Source of the DNA: Candidatus Melainabacteria bacterium
GTDB lineage: Bacteria; Cyanobacteriota; Vampirovibrionia; Obscuribacterales; Obscuribacteraceae
Assembly: GCA_003151275.1 (NCBI GenBank)
Contig: PLXC01000138.1
Location: forward strand, 35,641-99,640
Reading direction: 5' to 3'
DNA length: 64,000 nucleotides
Shown here: piece by piece, positions 25,951-33,899 of the stretch
Layout of the letters: each line of letters starts with the position of its first letter
How positions within the stretch are numbered: the stretch's first letter is position 1
Translations under genes and position numbers: made by a program
Notes under the pieces: model-generated
What the model was told of the DNA's origin: nothing
Databases searched by the model: none
Seen by the model: only the letters and a program-made list of their open reading frames with translations

Positions 25951-27287
25951 CTGCGACGACAATTAAATGCCGTAAGCGACACAACACATACTATACTACT
26001 GGGTTTGCGCTGATTCTGCTTGCTGCCAAGCGTCCCCAAGGTACACGATTGAAACCTAGCATCTTCATACCGACTTTGTATTTAGCGTCAGGATTGCCCT
26101 ACACGATAGTAAATGCAATGTCGATCGTATTCTTCAAGAATATGCATGCGGATAATGATTTCATCTCACAATTCACAAGTTTGCTGACAATTCCTTGGGT
26201 CATAAAAGCATTTTGGGCGCCCACCGTTGACTTGTACGGTACACGCAGGCAGTGGATCGTGGTATCGCAAATAGTGCTCGGCATTTTAGCGTTTTGTCTT
26301 GCCGGTGTCGTACAAATACCAGACCCCGTCCAGGTTTCGGTCGCCGTACTCGTCTTGATCGCGATTGCCTCCGCCACTCAGGACATAGCGATCGATGGTT
26401 ATTATATGGATGTGCTTGATAGCGCCCAACAATCTTTATATGTAGGCGTTAGGAACACTGCTTACAAGCTCGCTGTGTTGCTAGGTTCGGGTGGGTTAGT
26501 CTATTTGGCAGGAAAGCTTGCCGAGATCGGATATGGAATTGCCGGTGGTTGGTGTGTTTCATTTTCAGTCTGTGCCGGCCTGCTTCTCGCCCTTTCTCTT
26601 TTCCACAAATTAGTTCTGCCACGCCCAGAGCAGGTGAAGCGTGCCACCTTGACGTTCTCTGAATTCTTGACAGTTTTTCGCACGTTCTTTCAACAACCTT
26701 CGATTGTGCCCATAGTTTTGTACATCCTGACATTTAGGTTGGGCGATGCATTGATGTTGAAGATGGCTCAACTATTTTTGTTGGATTCCCCGGATAAAGG
26801 TGGGCTGGGAATTTCAACAGCTGACGTCGGTCTGATTTATGGCACTGTCGGCACGGTGGCTTTGCTGATTGGTGGCATCTTCGGAGGATGGTTAATCTCA
26901 CGCAAAGGTTTGAAGAAATGTTTGATGCCAACAGCCATCGTTCAGAACTCAGCCATTCTTCTCTATTGGATTATGGCGATCATCAAGCCACCATTAATTG
27001 GCGTTGCGATTCTCAATGCCTATGAACAATTTTCGTACGGGCTCGGCGTGGCCGCCTACACTGTTTTCCTCCTTTCAACTGTTAAAGCAGAATATAAGGC
27101 GGCGCACTATGCGACCGCGACAGGATTAATGGCGCTCGGTATTTTAGTGCCGAGCTATTTTTCTGGGAAGCTGGAAACATGGCTCGGATACCAGAACTTT
27201 TTCCTTCTCAGTTTTCTCGCCTCACTCCCTGGTATTATCGTTATCTTCTTCCTGCCTTTGAAAAAAGAGGCCGAGAACCCGTCTTAG
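25860..27287 (+). CDS. AmpG-like major facilitator
   Basis: The frame 25860-27287 codes a 12-helix transporter resembling the AmpG muropeptide permease group: PTLYLASGLPYTIVNAMSIV in helix 1, the TQDIAIDGYYMDVL block (the AmpG D-x-A-x-D motif), and a cytosolic loop PEQVKRATLTFSEF. Expected cargo is anhydro-muropeptides taken up for wall recycling. The start is uncertain. From 25860 (TTG) the gene would overlap the 5' end of the divergent peptidase, and the first 50 residues look non-coding. No ATG, GTG or TTG lies in frame between 25884 and the first helix; CTG 26010 is a candidate start. Confidence 0.8.
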   Translation: MLLRHERLIRHQTRRPIPLQLLKVEDWFSTSATTIKCRKRHNTYYTTGFALILLAAKRPQGTRLKPSIFIPTLYLASGLPYTIVNAMSIVFFKNMHADNDFISQFTSLLTIPWVIKAFWAPTVDLYGTRRQWIVVSQIVLGILAFCLAGVVQIPDPVQVSVAVLVLIAIASATQDIAIDGYYMDVLDSAQQSLYVGVRNTAYKLAVLLGSGGLVYLAGKLAEIGYGIAGGWCVSFSVCAGLLLALSLFHKLVLPRPEQVKRATLTFSEFLTVFRTFFQQPSIVPIVLYILTFRLGDALMLKMAQLFLLDSPDKGGLGISTADVGLIYGTVGTVALLIGGIFGGWLISRKGLKKCLMPTAIVQNSAILLYWIMAIIKPPLIGVAILNAYEQFSYGLGVAAYTVFLLSTVKAEYKAAHYATATGLMALGILVPSYFSGKLETWLGYQNFFLLSFLASLPGIIVIFFLPLKKEAENPS

Positions 27288-27311
27288 TTTGTAGGGATGA
27301 GGGCTGCTGTT

Positions 27312-28283
27312 ATGGAATATCGTAAGTTAGGCAAATGGGGCGTGCGCGTTAGTGAAGTCGGGCTTGGAAGTTGGCTCACTTATGGCGGTTCAGTCGAAGA
27401 AAAAGCAGCTGCGAAACAGATTCACTATGCCTTTGAACATGGGATCAATTTTTTTGACACAGCGAATGTCTATGCGCAAGGCGCTGGAGAAGTTGCTGTG
27501 GGTAAAGCAATCAAGTCGTTAACTAGAGACGCGATTGTGTTGGCTACTAAAGTGTATTTTCCGATGGGACAAGGTCCCAACGACAAGGGACTCTCGCGCA
27601 AGCATATTTTTGAGCAGTGCCATGCGAGCCTGAAGCGATTGCAGCAAGACTATGTTGATCTCTACCAATGTCATAGATACGACGCGGAAGTGCCGATGTA
27701 TGAGATTGTGCGGGCGATGGATGATTTGATTCGACAAGGAAAAATTCTGTATTGGGGTGTGAGCGAATGGCAAGCTGACCATATTGAGGATGCTGTGCAA
27801 ACCGCTCTTTCAATGAATGCTATGCCGCCTGTATCCAATCAGCCGCAATACAACATGCTTGCAAGGGAAATCGAAAAGGAAGTCATACCAATCTCGAAAA
27901 AATTAGGTTTGGGTCAGGTAGTGTTTTCTCCTCTTGCCCAGGGAGTTTTGACGGGTAAGTACAAACCTGACCATCCGTTTCCACCAGATAGCCGTGCTGC
28001 TGACAATCGCAACAACGTCTTCATGGTTGGGCGCAGTCTTATGTCGCGTGAAACTTTAGAACTAGTGCAAAAACTTTTGCCGATCGCAACTGAGCTGAAT
28101 ATTTCTATGGCCCAACTGGCATTAGCATGGTGCCTGCGTTTGCCTGACATCAGCAGCGTCATTATCGGTGCGACCAAGTCTTCGCAGATTGAAGACAACA
28201 TTAAAGCGACGACTATTTCACTGCCACAAGATGCAATCAAGCGGATTGACGAGATCCTTGCGGTTGGCTCAGTTCGATCCTAA
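27312..28283 (+). CDS. Aldo/keto reductase, Kv-beta/YghZ-like
   Basis: 323 residues from ATG 27312 (GATGAGGG about nine bases upstream; ATG 27297 is also in frame). The (alpha/beta)8 NADPH-dependent fold has its full tetrad: Asp49 and Tyr54 (FFDTANVYAQGAGE), Lys80 (LATKVYF), His121 (YQCHRYD). The phrase FSPLAQGVLTGKY and the C-terminal ISSVIIGATKSSQIEDN are typical of the potassium-channel-beta-like AKR subgroup. It probably reduces aldehydes such as methylglyoxal. It converges on gluconokinase with a 4-base overlap of the stops. Confidence 0.92.
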   Translation: MEYRKLGKWGVRVSEVGLGSWLTYGGSVEEKAAAKQIHYAFEHGINFFDTANVYAQGAGEVAVGKAIKSLTRDAIVLATKVYFPMGQGPNDKGLSRKHIFEQCHASLKRLQQDYVDLYQCHRYDAEVPMYEIVRAMDDLIRQGKILYWGVSEWQADHIEDAVQTALSMNAMPPVSNQPQYNMLAREIEKEVIPISKKLGLGQVVFSPLAQGVLTGKYKPDHPFPPDSRAADNRNNVFMVGRSLMSRETLELVQKLLPIATELNISMAQLALAWCLRLPDISSVIIGATKSSQIEDNIKATTISLPQDAIKRIDEILAVGSVRS

Positions 28284-28771
28284 TTACAATTGAGCTTTTT
28301 GCAGATCTCTTCAACGATGCTCTCAGGCGTTGCGTCTGCATCGATTGTGATGGCATCATCAGGCTCTTCCAGAGCGATGAATTGACTTTGCAGCATTTTT
28401 GATTTCATGAAATGGCCCTTGCGTTCACTCAAGCGTTCGGAAAACATTTCAAACGTCCCCTTTAAATAGACGATGCACACGTCGCCTTTGATTTGCAACT
28501 TGTCGCGGTAACTTTTCTTTAAAGCGGAACAGGCTAGCACGGTGTGGTCATTTGCAAGCATCCAGCCTTCAATAGCGCCCCGCAAAGTTTCCAACCAAGG
28601 TTCCCTGTCTTCATCTGTCAGAGCGATTCCCTCACTCATCTTTTGTACATTGGCAGCTGGATGAAACTCGTCTGCGTCCGCAAATTTCCAATTCAACTTT
28701 TCAGCCAACAGCTTGCCAACAGTCGTTTTTCCTGAACCGGCGACACCCATGACGATTATCATTGTTGGCAA
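28280..28771 (-). CDS. gntK: Gluconokinase
   Basis: 163 residues, usual for the family. P-loop GVAGSGKTT (9-17), DADEFHPAANVQKMSEGIAL and DREPWLETL are the standard gluconokinase phrases; LACSALKKSYRD precedes the Arg-rich lid segment ERLSERKGHFM. It phosphorylates gluconate to 6-phosphogluconate for the pentose phosphate or Entner-Doudoroff routes. No gluconate transporter or dehydratase lies beside it, so it acts alone here. Confidence 0.95.
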   Translation of the reverse strand: MPTMIIVMGVAGSGKTTVGKLLAEKLNWKFADADEFHPAANVQKMSEGIALTDEDREPWLETLRGAIEGWMLANDHTVLACSALKKSYRDKLQIKGDVCIVYLKGTFEMFSERLSERKGHFMKSKMLQSQFIALEEPDDAITIDADATPESIVEEICKKLNCN

Positions 28772-28964
28772 ATGTTCGTTAATCTACGTGCACCATATTT
28801 GGTATTTGTGATCTGTGCTCGCGGTTCCATTTGGATTGGTGTCTTGCCAGTCGTTCCAGTGGAGCTTCGTGTTGCGGTGTCGGTGAGGGTTACGGGAGTA
28901 CTGTACTCGATGTTAGTTTCCGCTGCCGGGTATACTAGTCAAAGGTTCCAGAAGGCAAAGGTGT

Positions 28965-30401
28965 ATGGCAAATAAGCTATCAGTTGGTTTGGCGATCTCG
29001 CTACTCCTCTCCGGTTCTTTCAGTAGTCTGGCTCTTGCTGATGATGCGACATCGGCCCTCGAAAAACAGATCATGAACGGAGACGCAGCTCCATCTGCGG
29101 GCAACCCGGACAACTTTCCCTGGATGAACAAAGACGGTACCGTCAAACCCTCAACGAACCCAGGTTCGGCGATTATCACGCCAGCGGCGACTCCAGCAGT
29201 TAGTTCGCCGCCCCCTCCCGTTCGTTCTGAGCCGATTCCACCACCTCCTTCGGAAGTTAATAAGAGCCCAATAATCCATCCAGAAGCGGTTCGAGAAGAG
29301 AAATTAAAAGTCGAGCACGCCGAAGTTGAGCGCGCACCACACGAAAGAACAGTCACATTCGAAAAAGAAAAAACTGTAGAAGCACGCACAGCTGAGGAAA
29401 AGCCGGGAGAAGTTAAGAAAACAACGATGCTCTACGGACGCATCGAGCAGCTCACTGCCAGCGCAGGGGCAAGTTTTCCGTCATTGAAGGCGCAGACACC
29501 CATGATGGATCCACGGGGCGTTCTGGCAGGCAAGGCGACCGCCAATGGTGGTAGCCCGTTGCTCGGTTCGATCCTCAAGTCTTTTCCTGTCAATTTTCAA
29601 GGTAACTGGGGTGGACGTCTCGTGCTTCAGACCGTTCAAGTTGATCCTAACTACTACCGTGTCGATCCTGAAGAGGCGAGACGCACCGTACAAGCCATGA
29701 AGCCTGGCAATATTGGGCAGGTCAACTTTATGTTTGAAAGATCGCGCGGCGCGATTAGCCTGGAGCCAGCTAAGTGCCTATTCATGGTTCCAGCAAGCGA
29801 CACACAAGCTCCGGAACAAATTAAGAAGATGCTCGGCGCAGGTGGCGGCAATTCCGCTTTTGGTGGAATGATGAGCCAGATGATGTCGACCATGCCAGTG
29901 GCGCTGATTCTCGAGTTTGGTGATTATCAAACTAGTGTTGGGGAAACTACCGTCGCCGGCAATCAGCAGCGTCAAATCGTCCTGAAGAACGAAACTCGCC
30001 AACTTGCGCCGAACGTACTAGAACAACAAATAGTGACGCAAACAACGACGTGGGATAAGCGTACAAACCGTCCTCGCACCGGGTATGGTGAGAGTGTCCT
30101 TAAGTTCACCAGGCAATCTCCTACAGTCCTATATGTGCAAGCGGCCACTGTCAACTATGGAGCTGACAAAAAGTTTCTGGAGAAGATGGTTTTGTACGGC
30201 AGCATCGGTAAGGGTGTAGTCATGAATACGGACCCAATGCAGGCAATGCAGAGCAGCGTGCCAGGTATGAGCGGTATGGGCGGGCTGCAAAACATGTTCG
30301 GTGGCGGTGGCGCAGGTGGGGCTCAAATACCGGGACAAATTCCAGGCATGCCTGCAGGTGGTTTAGACGGCATGTTGAAGAATCTATTTGGTGGACAGTA
30401 A
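28965..30401 (+). CDS. Exported hypothetical protein with Pro-rich linker and Gly/Met-rich tail
   Basis: 478 residues. Signal peptide about 1-25 (SSLALA-DDA). Residues 70-150 are Pro- then Glu/Lys-rich (PPPPVRSEPIPPPPSEVNKS, then a charged helix). Residues about 155-410 look like a globular beta-rich domain (LYGRIEQLTASAG, FQGNWGGRLVLQTVQVDPNY, VLYVQAATVNYGADKKFLEK). The C-terminal 60 residues are Gly/Met-rich (GMSGMGGLQNMFGGGGAGG). I do not recognise the domain. Likely an envelope protein; the low-complexity ends suggest interaction or assembly. Confidence 0.75.
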   Translation: MANKLSVGLAISLLLSGSFSSLALADDATSALEKQIMNGDAAPSAGNPDNFPWMNKDGTVKPSTNPGSAIITPAATPAVSSPPPPVRSEPIPPPPSEVNKSPIIHPEAVREEKLKVEHAEVERAPHERTVTFEKEKTVEARTAEEKPGEVKKTTMLYGRIEQLTASAGASFPSLKAQTPMMDPRGVLAGKATANGGSPLLGSILKSFPVNFQGNWGGRLVLQTVQVDPNYYRVDPEEARRTVQAMKPGNIGQVNFMFERSRGAISLEPAKCLFMVPASDTQAPEQIKKMLGAGGGNSAFGGMMSQMMSTMPVALILEFGDYQTSVGETTVAGNQQRQIVLKNETRQLAPNVLEQQIVTQTTTWDKRTNRPRTGYGESVLKFTRQSPTVLYVQAATVNYGADKKFLEKMVLYGSIGKGVVMNTDPMQAMQSSVPGMSGMGGLQNMFGGGGAGGAQIPGQIPGMPAGGLDGMLKNLFGGQ

Positions 30402-30432
30402 CTGACTCCGACAAGTGGATATAATTCTTGTC

Positions 30433-30954
30433 ATGGAACTAACTGATTTCGCAGAAATTGTCGACAACATGATCGTGCAGCACGATTATCCGGGTTTTGA
30501 AGTCCGGGGGCTCAAGCTCGGTCTGCCTGAAGAAGTATTAAAATTGCATGCCAAAGTTTTTGTCCAGGCGCTTGGGCATGAAAGCGTCTACGTCAAGCTG
30601 GCGGCGTTGCGTTGGTTTCAAGAGCGACCAGGCGTCGCTAAGTCTTACATCAAACCAATCATCGGTTTGCTAGACAATGCAGATGAGTGGGTGAGAATGG
30701 AAGCCGCCAAAACAGTGGAACGAGTTTCCTCACCGCCTGAAGATGCTGCATTAAAGATTGCCCTGCTCTTGCGCGATCCCAATGTCGAAGTTCGAAAAGC
30801 TGCCGCTAAAGCTTTAGGAAAAATGTGCAGTCGCACCACCAGCAAAAATGAAGTCATCGTGAAATCGTTGCACGATGCGGCTTCGGATGAAGATGCCGGA
30901 GTGCGTTGGAAGGCACAAAAAGCGCTTAGACAAATTGGCGAGTACGCAAGCTAA
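30433..30954 (+). CDS. HEAT-repeat protein
   Basis: 173 residues from ATG 30433 (a GTG at 30415 is in frame). From about residue 45 it consists of three to four HEAT repeats: VYVKLAALRWFQERPGVAKS, EWVRMEAAKTVERVSSPPED, VEVRKAAAKALGKMCSRTTS and AGVRWKAQKALRQIGEY. Such repeats bind proteins or serve as lyase-like scaffolds (phycobilin lyases in cyanobacteria are longer). Cytosolic. It starts soon after the exported protein gene and may share its transcript. Its 3' end overlaps the next, convergent gene by four bases. Confidence 0.82.
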   Translation: MELTDFAEIVDNMIVQHDYPGFEVRGLKLGLPEEVLKLHAKVFVQALGHESVYVKLAALRWFQERPGVAKSYIKPIIGLLDNADEWVRMEAAKTVERVSSPPEDAALKIALLLRDPNVEVRKAAAKALGKMCSRTTSKNEVIVKSLHDAASDEDAGVRWKAQKALRQIGEYAS

Positions 30955-31388
30955 GTATTTGTTTTTACTGCTTGCAATCCATCCACAATCTTTTGCATGC
31001 GTTCAACAAACTTGTGATCGTTCTGAAGACGGCTGTAGTAGTCGTATTCATAGTATTGCTCCAAAAAATTCAAATTATATCTAATAATCTTGAGCAAGTC
31101 TGCCACCACTGTCAGTACTTCAACATTGAGACTGCGCAATTCGTCAAGAGCTGTTTCCGGAATTGCATCATAATGTGAAGCCAGCAGCAGATGCGCTTCT
31201 TCAGTGACACGTCCGCACAGGGCCGACAATTGATGCAGGTGCATGCGGATCATCTTTTCTTCTAATGTGACTCGCTTTTCACTCAAACCGTTCAATGCCA
31301 AGCCGATCTCTATTTGCACTTTTGCCAAGTTGTTTAATTCGGGCATCCATGCGGAAAGTGCGTTGTGGTATTTTTCGTCTTCGTGCAT
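30951..31388 (-). CDS. Helical hypothetical protein
   Basis: 145 residues, all-helical by pattern: VQIEIGLALNGLSEKRVTLE, MIRMHLHQLSALCGRVTEEA and an aromatic stretch LEQYYEYDYYSRLQND. No signal peptide, no known motif. Cytosolic. It could be a four-helix-bundle protein. Convergent with the HEAT-repeat gene. Confidence 0.65.
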   Translation of the reverse strand: MHEDEKYHNALSAWMPELNNLAKVQIEIGLALNGLSEKRVTLEEKMIRMHLHQLSALCGRVTEEAHLLLASHYDAIPETALDELRSLNVEVLTVVADLLKIIRYNLNFLEQYYEYDYYSRLQNDHKFVERMQKIVDGLQAVKTNT

Positions 31389-31660
31389 TGGTAGCTCTGC
31401 TCAGGGGAATTGATCATATCAGTTGTCTCGCCGGTCGCAATGGCGCTCACTCTCGACCCAGGGGCGGCTCAAAGCGTTTGTAAGAGGATAACTTGCCCGA
31501 GAGGCTGATCAGGATGTATGCGCTCCATTTTCAATTGCTAATAGCCTTCAGGCGCCCTCTAACTATGAACTAAACGGTCTACTAATTTAAGCCGAAGCGT
31601 CGCTAGTTTCGATCCGACACACGCCCGTTACGAACGATCCACTACCATAAAAATGGGCAG
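31389..31660. other. Intergenic stretch between the helical protein and the CopG gene
   Basis: About 340 bases separate the two minus-strand genes. Apart from the terminator at 31664-31698 and whatever promoter the helical-protein gene uses, I see no gene or strong structure here. Confidence 0.5.
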
Positions 31661-31663
31661 AAT

Positions 31664-31698
31664 CTAAAAGCCGCTGTAAGACTTGCTTACAACGGCTT
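31664..31698 (-). terminator. Rho-independent terminator of the CopG-family gene
   Basis: AAGCCGCTGTAAG (31668-31680), loop ACTTG, CTTACAACGGCTT (31686-31698): 13 pairs with one mismatch. On the minus strand the stem runs into TTTT. It starts about 33 bases after the stop at 31731. Confidence 0.85.
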
Positions 31699-31730
31699 CT
31701 ATTCTCTAGTTGGAGGAGTCGGTGAAACTT

Positions 31731-31934
31731 CTACGAAAGAGTGTTGGCAAAGGTATCAGCTGTTTCTAGTGTGCTGACGGCCAAATGTGCACCTTGAGTG
31801 CGTCTAAAGTTGTCGAGATAACGACGAAGAGCTTCTCTAATTAAGTCGGAGCGGGTGCGGTGTTCGCATTGAGCGATAAAATCAACTTGTTCTAGCATTG
31901 CTGGTGGCAGAGCGATCAGTACCTTCTTGGGCAT
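31731..31934 (-). CDS. CopG-type ribbon-helix-helix protein
   Basis: 67 residues. MPKKVLIALPPAMLEQVDFI is the DNA-contacting strand and first helix; RTRSDLIREALRRYLDN is the second helix with the usual RSDLIREA core. The fold binds DNA as a dimer of dimers. There is no toxin gene on either side, so it is not an obvious antitoxin; an autoregulated repressor is more likely. It has its own terminator. Confidence 0.85.
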   Translation of the reverse strand: MPKKVLIALPPAMLEQVDFIAQCEHRTRSDLIREALRRYLDNFRRTQGAHLAVSTLETADTFANTLS

Positions 31935-32422
31935 AAGCTTAGTTCCTCACATAGACAGCAGGGGATATCGGGAGCTACTCAGTTCAACTCTAAGTAGATC
32001 CAACAATTACGGTTCTTAACAGAACTTGTAACTTCAGAGGCGGAGGCGCGATTAATCAACCACCTTCTTTATGCTATTCACTTTACACACTGGAACGAAT
32101 ATCGTAAAGGTCCAAGAGAGGCATAAATGCTCATTTTAGCTAAACGCGAGATAAAAGGATTTTCTCAATCTCTACAACGCAACAAAGACAGCAATCTGTG
32201 TGTAAACTCCAGAAAACATGCGTGTTTCAGACATACAGTTAGATACTCTCAGACATATATCGTCACTTGCAAATCTCTGCGGTTGTGGTAGCGGAGTTTT
32301 GAAAAGTGCTTGCAACCCTGATTCTCTCATTGGATAAGTTATAATTGGCGCTTGTCCCGATTTTTAGTTCCTTTGAAACTAAGGAACGATGCGGCTTTGC
32401 AAGAGGCAGCGAGGAGAAGAGC
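31935..32422. other. Intergenic region upstream of the lumazine-synthase-like gene
   Basis: About 490 bases with no supported gene. Two imperfect copies of TCAGACATA occur at about 32225 and 32249. The promoter of the 32423 gene must lie in the last 100 bases; I cannot fix it. Confidence 0.4.
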
Positions 32423-32992
32423 ATGGTCAACAAAATACCTTCCTATGTAATCAGTGCAGGTGGCAAATTCGCGATTTTGTCTAGCAGATGTCATCCCGCT
32501 AGCAGTCAGGTCATGGCAGCAGCATCAAAGGATGCCTTGGAATCATGCGGTGTTGAGAGCGACGACATCTATTTAATAGATTGTCCTTCTGATTCTTTAT
32601 TGACTGGTATGAGCAGAGAGATCGCAAAGAGCGGATCGTTCGCGGCAGTCATAAGTCTGGCTGTTTTAGCGAATGGCAGCGAGCATGCCGAATCAATCCG
32701 AATCGGAATGACGACAAGCGATTTCAGCGTTCCCGTGATACCAGCGCTGGTGCCAGAAAGTTGCGGCGAATCCGCTATTGCGCTGGCAGCTCAGAAAGCG
32801 GCACGCTCTGCAATCGAATTAGTCAATTTTTCAAGCATGCTCTCGGAATTTAGCGTTGCTCAAAATTTTGCAGATCTCGAAGACGAGGGTGAAGAAGCGC
32901 CGCCAGCGGCAAAGCCAAGAGCTACGCGTGCACGGAGAACGACTGCTGCAGCCACTACAAACGGTCGTCGAACAAAGAGGAAAACACGGTAA
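32423..32992 (+). CDS. Diverged lumazine-synthase-fold protein with Arg-rich C-terminal tail
   Basis: 189 residues from ATG 32423 (GAGGAG six bases upstream). Residues about 9-135 align from memory with 6,7-dimethyl-8-ribityllumazine synthase: KFAILSSRCHPASS for the first strand (usual SRFN), IDCPSDSLLTGM for the usual VPGxxEIP, AAVISLAVLANGSEHAESI for AVIAIGVLIRGxTPHFDYI, then VIPALVPESCGESAIALAAQ. Key residues differ: the Phe-Asn pair, PGxxE and the catalytic Arg are replaced, and the His region is one residue short, so riboflavin synthesis is doubtful. An acidic hinge (DLEDEGEEA) leads to a tail in which about 11 of 26 residues are Arg or Lys. Its stop overlaps the exonuclease III start by one base. 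Confidence 0.7.
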   Translation: MVNKIPSYVISAGGKFAILSSRCHPASSQVMAAASKDALESCGVESDDIYLIDCPSDSLLTGMSREIAKSGSFAAVISLAVLANGSEHAESIRIGMTTSDFSVPVIPALVPESCGESAIALAAQKAARSAIELVNFSSMLSEFSVAQNFADLEDEGEEAPPAAKPRATRARRTTAAATTNGRRTKRKTR

Positions 32993-33759
32993 TGATCATA
33001 GCGACGTGGAATGTCAACTCCATTTCGGTCCGTTTGCCACAATTAATTGATTGGCTCCAGACGCATAAACCAAATGTGGTGTGCTTGCAAGAGACAAAAA
33101 CGGTAGATGATAAATTCCCTTTCGAAAAATTGTCTGAAGTTGGGTACAACTGCGAGTTCTTCGGGGAACGGTCGTACAACGGTGTTGCCATCCTTTCTGA
33201 TCGTCCGATCATGAACGTTCGCAAAGGATTCATCGATGGCGATGAGCAGAGCCAAAAAAGACTGATAGAAGCCGAAGTAGATTCAGTGCACATCATTAAT
33301 GTGTACATCCCAAACGGATCAGCAGTGGGTTCCAGCAAATACGAATTCAAGCTCGATTGGCTGCAAAGACTTCATCATCACATTGCACACAATCACGACA
33401 TGAACAAGCCACTTGTGCTATGCGGAGATTTCAATATCGCCACAGAGGACATTGATTGCTACAACGCAGAGTTGGTTAAGGGCACCATAATGGTCAGTGA
33501 GGCTGAACGGTCGTCTTTGGATAAGGTCAAGGCACTGGGTTTTGTCGACACGTTCAGAATGCATAATAAGGAAGCCGGAGAATTTTCATGGTGGGATTAC
33601 AGAATGGGCTGTTTTCGACGCAACATGGGTTTTCGTATCGATCATATTTGGGCCAGCGAATCACTCGCTTCTCAATGCGATAGCGTATTAATTGACAAAG
33701 CGCCTCGCAAAATGGAACGACCTTCTGATCATGCTCCCGTCGTTGCTAAATTCAACTGA
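32992..33759 (+). CDS. xth: Exodeoxyribonuclease III
   Basis: 255 residues, complete. Endonuclease/exonuclease/phosphatase fold with Asn7 (TWNVNS), Glu34 (CLQETK), Tyr105 (NVYIPNG), Asp146 and Asn148 (CGDFNIA), and Asp246/His247 (PSDHAP). It cuts at abasic sites and removes 3' blocks in base excision repair. The ATG overlaps the preceding stop (TAATG), so translation is coupled to the lumazine-synthase-like gene. A strong terminator follows. Confidence 0.95.
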   Translation: MIIATWNVNSISVRLPQLIDWLQTHKPNVVCLQETKTVDDKFPFEKLSEVGYNCEFFGERSYNGVAILSDRPIMNVRKGFIDGDEQSQKRLIEAEVDSVHIINVYIPNGSAVGSSKYEFKLDWLQRLHHHIAHNHDMNKPLVLCGDFNIATEDIDCYNAELVKGTIMVSEAERSSLDKVKALGFVDTFRMHNKEAGEFSWWDYRMGCFRRNMGFRIDHIWASESLASQCDSVLIDKAPRKMERPSDHAPVVAKFN

Positions 33760-33800
33760 AGCCCTTGTGACGCTACGTGCCGGTACTTACCGTAGAACGA

Positions 33801-33842
33801 ATAAAAAAGCGACGGATGTGAAATCATCCGTCGCTTGATTTT
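33801..33842. terminator. Bidirectional terminator
   Basis: AAGCGACGGATG (33807-33818), loop TGAAAT, CATCCGTCGCTT (33825-33836): a perfect 12-bp stem, preceded by a run of A and followed by GATTTT. It can end both the xth transcript and the acyl-CoA dehydrogenase transcript that converges on it. Confidence 0.85.
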
Positions 33843-33899
33843 AATAAGCCTTAGAGGGCTTGCTATTGTGTCTGGGCTGGTTGGTCACTCTACGGCGAA

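Noticed and set aside
31731..31934. Toxin-antitoxin module at the CopG gene
   Set aside because: No toxin-sized partner on either side; the gene has its own terminator.
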